Assembly: GCA_023416955.1 (NCBI GenBank) | Contig: JAEZGM010000014.1 | Span: 1-27,761, forward strand | Direction of reading: 5' to 3' | DNA from: Bacillota bacterium | GTDB lineage: Bacteria > Bacillota > Clostridia > Oscillospirales > Acutalibacteraceae | DNA: 27,761 bases | Shown here: one piece after another, positions 6,076 through 13,457 of the stretch | How the letters are laid out: every line of letters begins with the position of its first letter | How positions within the stretch are numbered: the first letter of the stretch is position 1 | Made by a program: the position numbers and the translations under genes | The notes under the pieces: model-generated | What the model saw: only the letters and a program-made list of their open reading frames with translations | What the model was told of the DNA's origin: nothing | The model's database searches: none

Positions 6076-7965
6076 TTACTCTTCAAACTGGCTGTTGTAA
6101 AGATTCGCATAGAATCCGTTATGGCTAATCAATTCCTCGTGGCTGCCCTGCTCCACGATGTCGCCGTCGCGCATCACAAGAATTACGTCTGCGTCGCGGA
6201 TTGTGGAAAGCCGGTGCGCAATGATAAAGCTGGTGCGCCCCTTCATCAGGTTATCCATTGCTTTCTGAATCTGAATCTCCGTACGGGTATCCACACTGCT
6301 GGTGGCTTCATCCAGAATCAAAATCTGCGGGTTTGCCAAAATGACACGCGCAATGGTGAGAAGCTGTTTCTGCCCCTGAGATACATTGCTTGCTTCCTCA
6401 TTCAAAATCATGTTGTAGCCGTCCGGCAGAGTACGCACAAAATGGTCAACCTGTGCCGCCTTTGCCGCGGCAATGATTTCCTGTTCCGTCGCATCCTGTT
6501 TGCCGTAACGGATGTTATCGCGGATACTGGCGTTGTACAACCAGGTATCCTGCAGTACCATGCCGAACAGCGACCGAAGCTCGTTTCTCGAAAAATCACG
6601 GATATCATAACCGTCAACCAAAATGGCGCCTTCATTTACGTCATAGAACCGCATCAGCAGCTTTACGATGGTGGTCTTTCCGGCCCCGGTCGGGCCGACG
6701 ATGGCCACTTTCTGGCCCGGCCGAATGTTTGCGCTGAAATCTTTAATAACGATTTTATCGGGATTATAGCCAAAATGTACATGGGCAAACTGTACGCTGC
6801 CCCCAATGTGAACATTCAGCTCCGTGTCCGGCTTCTCCGTGCGATTTACTGTAATAGGAGCGGTGCTTTCGGGAACTTCTTCTGGTTCCTCCAAAAATGC
6901 GAAAATCCGCTCGGAAGCTGCCATCGTCTGCTGCAGCATATTTGAAATATTTGCGACCTGCGTAATCGGCTGGGTAAACGTGCGTACATACTGAATAAAC
7001 GCCTGAATGTTACCGACGGTAAGCCGCCCGTTTGCGGCGAGATAGCCGCCGAGGATACAAACAGCGACGTAGCCCAGATTGCCGATGACATTCATCACAG
7101 GCATCATCAGGCCGGACAAAAACTGGCTTTTCCATGCCGACGCATACAGCGTATTGTTGTATTGATCAAACTGTTGCTGGGAATCCTCTTCCCCGCTGAA
7201 CGCTTTCACCACCACATGATTTCCGTACATTTCTTCAATATGCCCATTCACATGACCCAAATAAGTCTGCTGGGAGACGAAATGCTTTTGTGACTTTGAA
7301 ACTATCAGTATTACAAACAGAAAAGAAAGTGGGATAATGCAGAGCGCAACCAGCGTCATCTGCCAGCTGATTGTGAACATCATAATCAGAATACCGATAA
7401 TCGTCGTCACCGATGTTACAATTTGCGACAGGCTTTGGTTCAATCCCTGATTGACCGCCTCAACGTCGTTGGTAAAATGGGAAAGGACTTCACCGTTTGT
7501 TGTTTTGTCGTAATACTGAAAAGGAAGACGCTGAATTTTCGCCGCGATATCACGGCGCATGTTGCACGTCACCTTTACGGTAACTCCGGTCATAATATAA
7601 TTCTGAATATAACTAAAAAGTGCGCTGACTCCGTAGAGCACCAGGAGGAGTACTATGATATGTCCGATATAACCGAAATCAATTCCGCTCCCTGAACCGG
7701 AAATCTGGTTCATCAATCCTTGAAAAAGTGATGTAGTCGCTTGGCCAAGGATTTTAGGGCCCACTATCGTAAAGACGGTAGACGCAATCGCGAACAGAAT
7801 GACTACTATGATTGAATACTTATAATATCCCAGATATTTCAGCAATTTGCGGAAAGTACCCCTAAAATCTTTGGCTTTTTCACCGCGCACCATGCTGGCT
7901 GGTCCGCCGTGACCGGGCATGAGGCCTCTTTTAGGCGCTGAAGTAACAGGTTTATTCTCGCTCAT
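6076..7965 (-). CDS. ABC exporter half-transporter with consensus ATPase site (B subunit)
   Basis: This 629-residue type-IV exporter subunit fuses a six-helix membrane domain (about 45-350) to an ATPase domain (about 395-629). Walker A GPTGAGKTT is near 421, the signature is NVSQGQKQL near 523, Walker B ILILDEATSSVD near 543 with the catalytic Glu, and the H-loop is AHRLST near 581. The signature SQGQ deviates from SGGQ; in heterodimers this usually faces the partner's degenerate ATP site. The N-terminus has a Gly/Pro-rich stretch before the first helix (KRGLMPGHGGPASM). The gene overlaps its upstream partner by 4 nt (ATGA), and its GGAGG site lies inside the partner's last codons, so translation is coupled. 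The pair resembles LmrCD/BmrCD-type multidrug exporters; the substrate is unknown. Confidence 0.95.
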   Translation of the reverse strand: MSENKPVTSAPKRGLMPGHGGPASMVRGEKAKDFRGTFRKLLKYLGYYKYSIIVVILFAIASTVFTIVGPKILGQATTSLFQGLMNQISGSGSGIDFGYIGHIIVLLLVLYGVSALFSYIQNYIMTGVTVKVTCNMRRDIAAKIQRLPFQYYDKTTNGEVLSHFTNDVEAVNQGLNQSLSQIVTSVTTIIGILIMMFTISWQMTLVALCIIPLSFLFVILIVSKSQKHFVSQQTYLGHVNGHIEEMYGNHVVVKAFSGEEDSQQQFDQYNNTLYASAWKSQFLSGLMMPVMNVIGNLGYVAVCILGGYLAANGRLTVGNIQAFIQYVRTFTQPITQVANISNMLQQTMAASERIFAFLEEPEEVPESTAPITVNRTEKPDTELNVHIGGSVQFAHVHFGYNPDKIVIKDFSANIRPGQKVAIVGPTGAGKTTIVKLLMRFYDVNEGAILVDGYDIRDFSRNELRSLFGMVLQDTWLYNASIRDNIRYGKQDATEQEIIAAAKAAQVDHFVRTLPDGYNMILNEEASNVSQGQKQLLTIARVILANPQILILDEATSSVDTRTEIQIQKAMDNLMKGRTSFIIAHRLSTIRDADVILVMRDGDIVEQGSHEELISHNGFYANLYNSQFEE

Positions 7966-10217
7966 GCCAATTCCTCCTTTGAAAGCTGTGATGATGCGAT
8001 TTCGTGGTAAGTCGGGCAGGTCTGCAAAAGCTCACGATGTGTGCCGATTCCAACCACTTTTCCTTCATCAAGCACCACGATTTGATCCGCGTGCATAATT
8101 GTACTGACACGCTGTGCAACAATCATCACCGTACTGGCACCGGTATTTTCATGCAGTGCACGGCGCAGCGCAGCGTCCGTTTTAAAGTCAAGAGCGGAAA
8201 AGCTGTCGTCAAAAATAAAGATTGAGGGCTTTTTCACCAAGGCACGGGCAATGGATAGACGCTGCTTCTGACCGCCCGAAACATTCGCACCGGCCTGAGC
8301 AATTTCTGTTTCCAAACCTTCTGGATTCTCTTGTATGAAATCCATCGCCTGAGAAACATCAGCGGCAATTTTCAGATCCTCGTCAGAAGCATTCTTGTCG
8401 CCATAACGCAGATTCGAGGCAATCGTACCGGAAAACAGGGTTCCTTTTTGCGGCACGTAGCCAATCTGGCTGCGCAATGCTTTCTGTGACACTTTCTTCA
8501 CATTGACGCCGCTGACCAGTACCTCCCCCTGTGTCGCATCGTAAAACCGGGGAATCAAATTAATGAGAGTCGACTTTCCCGACCCTGTAGCACCAATGAA
8601 AGCAGTCGTTTGACCGGGTTTCGCGGTAAAGGTGATATGCTCCAGCACATCTTCCTCCGCGCCGCTGTAGCGGAACGAAACATCTCTGAATTCCACAGTG
8701 CCCGCTTTCCCAAGGGAGGATCCTGCCCTGGAGAGATTTTCTTCTTTATCAGGGTCAACAATGGACGGTTCTGTGCGCAGCACTTCCGCAATTCTGGAAG
8801 CAGACACGGATGCACGCGGAATAATAATAAACATCATGGCAATCATGAGGAAACTCATGATAATCTGCATCGCGTACTGCATAAAGGCCATCATATCGCC
8901 GACCTGCATGGAGGAATCGGCAATCTGGTGTGAGCCGACCCACACGATCAGAACAGAAACGCCGTTCATTATCAGCATCATCACCGGCATCATAAATGCC
9001 ATCACTCGGCTGATGAACAGCATGGTGTCGCTTAAATCACGGTTTGCTCTGTCAAAACGCTTTTCTTCGAAATCCTGTGTTCCGAACGCGCGAATCACCA
9101 TCAATCCATTTAAATGTTCGCGCGCCACCAGATTCAGGCGGTCGATCAGCTTTTGGATTTTTGTAAATTTCGGCATTGCGATGCTCATAATAGTACCAAT
9201 CAGCACGGCAAGAACGATGCAGGCCAGGGCGATCACCCAGCCCATGGAGTGTGACTTCTGGAGCGCCATAATGATGCCGCCTACTCCTATAATCGGAGCG
9301 TAGCAGATCATTCGTATTCCCATCTGAATTAAGACCTGCACTTGTGTCACGTCATTGGTAGTACGTGTAATCAGAGAGGCGGTTGAAAATTTGTCAAACT
9401 CGCTGTTCGAGAAGCTTTCCACGCGCTGAAAAACATCGTGCCTTAGATTTCGTGCGACACCGGCACCGATTCGGGAAGAAATCAGGCCCACCAGAATGGC
9501 TGCCACACCGCCGCCGATTGCGATAAGCAGCATCATTAGCCCTTTGCTAACGAGATAATTAGTCTGAATTTTGTTCAGGTCCATTCCCAGTTCTTTGTAA
9601 AAGCTCTTTGTCAGAACCACTCCGCTCTGCTGAAAATACGCACTGGAATTCTGGGCCTTGCTGCGCGCATCATCAATCACGCTGGCGGGCAGCTTTTGCA
9701 GCATGGGCTGCAGCGCGTAGACTTTGGAAAAGTCCACGCTGCTGATGTCAGCGCTTGCATTGCCGGAAGCCGGCGCAGCCTGACCTGACTGCTTTGACAC
9801 AGTTTTCATCGTGTTTATAAAAGTCCACGCCGCTTCCCCAAATGTCTGCCCGAGGCGGGTCTCGGTATCAGAGTTGACGGCGGCACGCACATAAATATCC
9901 TCTGTTTTCAGCAGTGGATAACGTGACAGCGCGTCGTCATGTTCGCTACCTGTGGAGGAAGCGGATACCAGCGTGTAGTATTTATCAATGTCGGACTGCT
10001 GCTCCTTTGTCATAAATGTTTTAATTAAATTCATACCCTTGGCGCTGATTGCCTCGGGAGCAGCACTTTCAATTCCGCCCTGCTGGATACCGACATTCAC
10101 AATTTCAGACATGTAATTCGGCAGATTCAAATCTGCCATAGCCTGCCCGAACAGCAGTAAAATTGCAGTCAGAAGCAACAGAACAAAGGGTTTTAGATAT
10201 TTTGCCAGTTTTGTCAT
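7962..10217 (-). CDS. ABC exporter half-transporter with degenerate ATPase site and large external loop (A subunit)
   Basis: The 751-residue subunit is about 150 residues longer than a usual half-exporter. The first helix is at about 10-27. An extracytoplasmic insert then spans about 45-225 before the second helix at about 228-250. The insert is rich in Ser, Ala and Gln and contains SGNASADISS. ATPase motifs are Walker A GATGSGKST near 540, signature NVSGGQKQR near 644, Walker B FIFDDSFSALD near 664 and VAQRVST near 697. The catalytic Glu is Asp and the H-loop His is Gln, the hallmark of the degenerate site in heterodimeric exporters such as TM287/288 or BmrCD. AAAGGAA precedes the start by about 10 nt. 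It follows marR in the same direction, with a MITE-like element between them. Confidence 0.95.
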   Translation of the reverse strand: MTKLAKYLKPFVLLLLTAILLLFGQAMADLNLPNYMSEIVNVGIQQGGIESAAPEAISAKGMNLIKTFMTKEQQSDIDKYYTLVSASSTGSEHDDALSRYPLLKTEDIYVRAAVNSDTETRLGQTFGEAAWTFINTMKTVSKQSGQAAPASGNASADISSVDFSKVYALQPMLQKLPASVIDDARSKAQNSSAYFQQSGVVLTKSFYKELGMDLNKIQTNYLVSKGLMMLLIAIGGGVAAILVGLISSRIGAGVARNLRHDVFQRVESFSNSEFDKFSTASLITRTTNDVTQVQVLIQMGIRMICYAPIIGVGGIIMALQKSHSMGWVIALACIVLAVLIGTIMSIAMPKFTKIQKLIDRLNLVAREHLNGLMVIRAFGTQDFEEKRFDRANRDLSDTMLFISRVMAFMMPVMMLIMNGVSVLIVWVGSHQIADSSMQVGDMMAFMQYAMQIIMSFLMIAMMFIIIPRASVSASRIAEVLRTEPSIVDPDKEENLSRAGSSLGKAGTVEFRDVSFRYSGAEEDVLEHITFTAKPGQTTAFIGATGSGKSTLINLIPRFYDATQGEVLVSGVNVKKVSQKALRSQIGYVPQKGTLFSGTIASNLRYGDKNASDEDLKIAADVSQAMDFIQENPEGLETEIAQAGANVSGGQKQRLSIARALVKKPSIFIFDDSFSALDFKTDAALRRALHENTGASTVMIVAQRVSTIMHADQIVVLDEGKVVGIGTHRELLQTCPTYHEIASSQLSKEELA

Positions 10218-10245
10218 GGCGTTTGTTCCTTTCAGAAGTAGTATT

Positions 10246-10352
10246 AGGTCCTGTTTGTAAAATCTAAACTCAAAATAGATTTGCTCGATTGCATAGTTCT
10301 ATGCTGATATTTTAGTAATTTGTACGATTCTCACCATTTTACAAACGAGCTC
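10246..10352 (-). mobile_element. MITE-like element between marR and the ABC genes
   Basis: GTTTGTAAAAT (10253-10263) and its exact reverse complement ATTTTACAAAC (10336-10346) bound a non-coding element of about 107 bp, with imperfect extension outward (TAGGTCCT against TAGAGCTC). Read on the minus strand its interior aligns with 27616-27712, including CAGCATAGAA and GCAATCGAG. A central GCATAGAACTATGC can fold. No transposase is encoded, so it would have needed one supplied in trans. It sits inside the transcription unit, 5 bp after the marR stop and before the ribosome site of the first ABC gene. Confidence 0.7.
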
Positions 10353-10357
10353 TAGAT

Positions 10358-10810
10358 TTAGCTGCCTTCATTTTTTTCCAGCGCAATGCGCAGCTTGTCG
10401 ATCAATCGGGTCAGCTGCGCGGTGTCTTCAGGCCCGAGTTCTTTTATAATCAGATCCATTTTCCTTCCCATTTCCGCTGCGTGTTCTTTCAGCTTCGCTT
10501 TACCGGTTTCTGTCAGCCGGACATAAACGACACGGCGATCCGTTTTTGTGGTGACACGCTCGACGAATTCTTTATCCTCCAGTGAGTTCAGCATTTGTGA
10601 AACAGCGGGTTTGCTCATCTCAGCCGCAACACTCAGCTCCGTTATTTTCACACCCGGTTTCTCTTCGCTGGCCTGCTTTGAAAGGGAAGCAATTCTATGA
10701 AGCATAAAGAACTCACCCCTCGATATTCCGGACAGCGTCGGGTACCAAGCCTGCGTTCTTTTTAATTTGTGCAAAGACTGCATCAAAGCTTCCTTATCAG
10801 CCTGTTCCAT
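10358..10810 (-). CDS. MarR-family regulator of the ABC exporter operon
   Basis: The 150-residue protein has the MarR winged-helix fold: recognition region at about 55-85 (KITELSVAAEMSKPAVSQML) and wing with DRRVVYVRLTETGKAKL at about 91-107. MarR proteins are dimers that usually repress neighbouring efflux genes and release DNA on binding small phenolic or drug-like ligands. It is the first gene of the operon marR-ABC-ABC. AAAGGAG precedes the start; an out-of-frame ATG 4 nt earlier (giving a 5-codon ORF) is ignored because only the second ATG, at 10808-10810, opens the family frame. A consensus promoter with an inverted repeat on the transcription start points to autorepression. Confidence 0.93.
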   Translation of the reverse strand: MEQADKEALMQSLHKLKRTQAWYPTLSGISRGEFFMLHRIASLSKQASEEKPGVKITELSVAAEMSKPAVSQMLNSLEDKEFVERVTTKTDRRVVYVRLTETGKAKLKEHAAEMGRKMDLIIKELGPEDTAQLTRLIDKLRIALEKNEGS

Positions 10811-10854
10811 TCATATTTTCGCTCCTTTGCAATATTATTATCCCCATGAATAGT

Positions 10855-10899
10855 TAATATCATGAAATATTATTATAGCTAAGTTTTAACCAATGTCAA
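10855..10899 (-). promoter_or_regulatory. marR-ABC promoter with candidate MarR operator
   Basis: On the minus strand TTGACA (10894-10899), a 16-bp spacer and TATAAT (10872-10877) form a consensus sigma-A promoter. Directly downstream, TAATAT-CATGAA-ATATTA (10855-10872) is an 18-bp inverted repeat covering the transcription start, of the size and AT-richness of MarR boxes. Confidence 0.75.
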
Positions 10900-10970
10900 G
10901 CACTTCGAAGTAACTTCACAATTAATTAACTTATTATCCATATTTTAATTGCTGATTATTAAAGTAAGAA

Positions 10971-11101
10971 AAAGAAGGTGCCGTAAAATGAATGTACTCA
11001 TTTTACAACACCTTCTTTACGGGAAAATTGCTTGTGGGCCATCATTAGGTCTGCAAGCAATTCTTCTGGCTAGTTGATATATTTATTCATTGTACAACAG
11101 C
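10971..11101 (-). repeat. two-hairpin 3' element with terminator, after mrp (copy F2)
   Basis: Starting 13 bp after the mrp stop and in the same orientation, it reads GCTGTTGTACAATGAATAAA, then a hairpin AATTGCTTG/CAAGCAATT, then a long stem from AAAGAAGGTG to CACCTTCTTT (plus 10971-11019). A T-rich run follows on the minus strand. The order and sequence match 17982-18117 along the whole length. The last hairpin is a good terminator for mrp. Stem differences between the two copies keep pairing (GCTTG/CAAGC here, GCCTG/CAGGC there). Confidence 0.8.
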
Positions 11102-11113
11102 GTATGAAAATCT

Positions 11114-11953
11114 TTATTTTGAAAACTGCTCCACCGCATCGGCAGCGGCTTCGAGCCACGGTGCGTTGGCAAGTTCAGCAAGACCGACATCGAAGTTTTT
11201 GGCAAGGTCGGTATCAAACGGGCATTTTCCGAGTACCTTCAGCTGGAACTTTGCCGCAATTTCATCCACATGGCTTTCCCCAAACACCTGAATCGTTTTA
11301 CCGCAGTCAGGGCATTTGACGTAGCTCATATTTTCAACAAGGCCTATAATCGGTACATTCATCATTTGTGCCATATTGACTGCCTTGGAAACGATCATCG
11401 AAACCAGCTCCTGCGGTGAAGTCACAATGATGATGCCGTCAAGCGGAATGCTCTGGAATACGGTGAGCGGTACGTCGCCGGTGCCCGGAGGCATATCCAC
11501 AAACAGGTAGTCGACATCTTTCCAGATTACATCCGTCCAGAACTGCTTCACCATATTAGCAATCATCGGGCCGCGCCAGACGAGCGGAGTGCTTTCATCT
11601 TCCAGCAGCAGATTCACGGACATAACGTCGATTCCCGAACCGGAGGATACCGGAATCATTCCCTGTTCGCTGCCCATTGCCTTCTCTTTTAACCCGAATG
11701 CCTTCGGAATGGACGGCCCGGTTACATCGGCGTCCAGAATCGCGGTGTGGCTGCCGCGGCGGTTCAGCAATACGGACAGCATGGACGTTACCATGCTTTT
11801 TCCGACTCCGCCTTTGCCGCTGACCACGCCGATGACCTTTCCGATTTTGCTGTTAGCGTTTGGTTTTTCAATAAAATCCTGTGGGGCTGCACTCCTTGAG
11901 GAGCAGCTTTCTCCACAGGAACCACAATCATGGGTGCAATTTTCTTCGCTCAT
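11114..11953 (-). CDS. mrp: Mrp/NBP35-family P-loop ATPase (iron-sulfur cluster carrier)
   Basis: The 279-residue protein is an Mrp/ApbC/NBP35-type ATPase that carries Fe-S clusters to target proteins in the cytoplasm. The deviant Walker A SGKGGVGKS lies at 45-53, followed by DADVTGPSIP. Next come the switch region VDMPPGTGD and a CPDC pair at about 213-216, which in this family binds the bridging Fe-S cluster between subunits. The N-terminus carries four cysteines (6, 10, 13, 17; CTHDCGSCGESC), as in Nbp35-type members, suggesting a second stable cluster. It starts at ATG 11951-11953 after AAAGGATGA. It has its own promoter at 12025-12053 and a two-hairpin terminator element downstream. Confidence 0.93.
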   Translation of the reverse strand: MSEENCTHDCGSCGESCSSRSAAPQDFIEKPNANSKIGKVIGVVSGKGGVGKSMVTSMLSVLLNRRGSHTAILDADVTGPSIPKAFGLKEKAMGSEQGMIPVSSGSGIDVMSVNLLLEDESTPLVWRGPMIANMVKQFWTDVIWKDVDYLFVDMPPGTGDVPLTVFQSIPLDGIIIVTSPQELVSMIVSKAVNMAQMMNVPIIGLVENMSYVKCPDCGKTIQVFGESHVDEIAAKFQLKVLGKCPFDTDLAKNFDVGLAELANAPWLEAAADAVEQFSK

Positions 11954-11987
11954 GCTTCATTCATCCTTTATATGATTCACTTAAAAT

Positions 11988-12053
11988 TTACGGCAATACC
12001 GTATGTTATAACCGTAACAGGCTTATTGTAGGAGCAACGGCTCGCATTGTCAA
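11988..12053 (-). promoter_or_regulatory. mrp promoter and CCGTA half-sites
   Basis: On the minus strand TTGACA (12048-12053), a 17-bp spacer and TACAAT (12025-12030) form a near-consensus promoter. Just downstream the motif TACGG/CCGTA appears three times: TACGG-CAATA-CCGTA at 11989-12003 and CCGTA at 12012-12016, making TTACGG...CCGTAA arms at 11988-12017. This may be an operator at the transcription start; no regulator is identified. Confidence 0.6.
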
Positions 12054-12086
12054 ATCAATTTTCAATGGTGCCGACCGCAGCTTTAA

Positions 12087-13043
12087 TTAAAACTCCATTT
12101 TCAGGCTGCGCAGAAACAGGTCTGAAAGCACACGGTTCGGATCTTTGCCGCTGTTGATTACCGAATCCACCGCACGGCAGATAGGCAGCTCCGTGCCGTA
12201 TTGCTCCCCGAGCCGCAGCAGTGCGGTCGTGGTCGCAACGCCCTCGGCCAGCTCGCCGTACGGCTCCCCGCGCACAAAGAGTTCCCCAAAGCGGCGGTTA
12301 TGGCTGAACTCCGAAAATACGGTCGCCTCGTAGTCACCAAGATGGCTCAAGCCGTAAGCCGTCAGCTCGTTGCCGCCCATCGCGCGGATCAGCCGGGAAA
12401 TTTCCCTCGTACCGCGTGACATCAGCGCGCCCTTGAGCGCGGTTTTATCCAGACCGTCCAGCATACCGGCAGCAATGCCAATCACATTTTTAGCTGCGGC
12501 CCCTACTTCATTTCCCAAAAGATCGGTACCGTAATAAAAACGAATCAACTCCCCGGAAAATTCCCGCACCAGCATTTGCTTGACCGTTTCGTCTTTGCCA
12601 TCAATCACCATGCAGTTTGGAATGCCTCGTGTAAAGTTCTGCACATGCCCCGGCCCAACCCAAATGGCAACCGGTGACTTGGGGAGGTATTCCTCCTCTA
12701 TCTCCGTCAAGCGCTTTCCGGTGTCGGCCTCGATTCCTTTCATACACAGCACCACAGGTTTGTGATTCATATCAAGAACGGACAGTTGCTGCATCAGTAC
12801 ACGCAGGCTTTGCGCGCCGATTGAAATGACCAGCACCTGCGCAAAGGCAACCGCTTCTTCCAGATCATCTGTCAGCCGTACGAAAGAATCAAGAGTAACA
12901 AGCCCGTTTGTCCGTTTTTCGCGGAAGGCGGCCAGGTTGCCCGAACCCTTCCTGCCGTAAAGCATCACACTATGCCCAAGCCGGTTCAGATACCACGCCA
13001 GAAAGCTTCCCCATCTGCCGCAGCCGATCACCGAAATATTCAT
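12087..13043 (-). CDS. gpsA: glycerol-3-phosphate dehydrogenase [NAD(P)+], GpsA
   Basis: GpsA interconverts dihydroxyacetone phosphate and sn-glycerol 3-phosphate with NAD(P)H, supplying the backbone for phospholipids. The 318-residue protein starts with the dinucleotide-binding GCGRWG (7-12). NCMVIDG lies in the middle, EVGAAAKNVIGIAAG (about 179-193) carries the catalytic Lys, and GLSHLGDYEATVFSEFSHNRRFG matches the substrate-binding region. The family more often reads GLAGLGDL and SRNRRFG here, so this is a somewhat divergent member. GGAGGTGTTTCA precedes the ATG. Upstream lies an array of 104-bp repeats with TATAAT boxes and palindromes, the only visible promoter material. Confidence 0.93.
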   Translation of the reverse strand: MNISVIGCGRWGSFLAWYLNRLGHSVMLYGRKGSGNLAAFREKRTNGLVTLDSFVRLTDDLEEAVAFAQVLVISIGAQSLRVLMQQLSVLDMNHKPVVLCMKGIEADTGKRLTEIEEEYLPKSPVAIWVGPGHVQNFTRGIPNCMVIDGKDETVKQMLVREFSGELIRFYYGTDLLGNEVGAAAKNVIGIAAGMLDGLDKTALKGALMSRGTREISRLIRAMGGNELTAYGLSHLGDYEATVFSEFSHNRRFGELFVRGEPYGELAEGVATTTALLRLGEQYGTELPICRAVDSVINSGKDPNRVLSDLFLRSLKMEF

Positions 13044-13078
13044 TGAAACACCTCCGCTGTTGCTATACTAATCCATCT

Positions 13079-13314
13079 CTCAAACCGCAGGTTTGAGACT
13101 ATTATATTGCCGCTCTGCTCTGGAATTTGCGCCGACGCGTATGCGGCGGAGGAGCTGCGCTCCGAAAGCAAATTCCCAATGGCTCAAACCGCAGGTTTGA
13201 GACTATTATACTGTAACTCTGCTCTGGAATTTGCGCCGACGCGTATGCGGCGGAGGAGCTGCGCTCCGAAAGCAAATTTCCAATGACTCAAACCGTAGGT
13301 TTGAGACTATTATA
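13079..13314 (-). repeat. tandem 104-bp promoter-palindrome repeats upstream of gpsA
   Basis: CTCAAACCGCAGGTTTGAG, a 19-bp palindrome, occurs at 13079-13097 and 13183-13201, and with one change (GTA for GCA) at 13287-13305. The period is exactly 104 bp. Two full units and the first 28 bp of a third are present. On the minus strand each palindrome is preceded, three bases away, by TATAAT (plus 13101-13106, 13205-13210, 13309-13314). The most upstream box is an extended -10 (TGGTATAAT). Between palindromes each unit has a 59-bp core (13118-13176, 13222-13280) bounded by GGAATTTGC and GCAAATTCC, with an inner GGAGCGCAGCTCC hairpin. The units are nearly identical, so duplication is recent. They are probably three promoters or operators for gpsA; no clear -35 boxes are seen. 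Confidence 0.85.
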
Positions 13315-13361
13315 CCACACAGAGCCTAAGCAATGAAAACAGATTATGAATTTATGCACAG

Positions 13362-13406
13362 AAACGGAGGCCTGCCATTCCACAGGAACCGGCAGGCCTC
13401 CGTTTT
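13362..13406 (-). terminator. terminator after the histidine kinase gene
   Basis: A perfect 15-bp inverted repeat (13362-13376 with 13391-13405) has a 14-nt loop and lies 52 bp after the kinase stop. It has TTT on the minus side and TTTT on the plus side, so it could work in both directions. Confidence 0.75.
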
Positions 13407-13457
13407 CATCATTCATTTTGACGAATATTTCAGGATTCTTCATTCGTGCTGACAGGT

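Noticed and set aside
6121..6945. 274-codon plus-strand open frame
   Set aside because: It lies antisense inside the ABC exporter gene, which has all its ATPase motifs; no start signal on the plus strand.
13079..13314. CRISPR array
   Set aside because: The repeated palindromes are spaced by 85 bp of sequence that is itself repeated, so there are no unique spacers and no cas genes.
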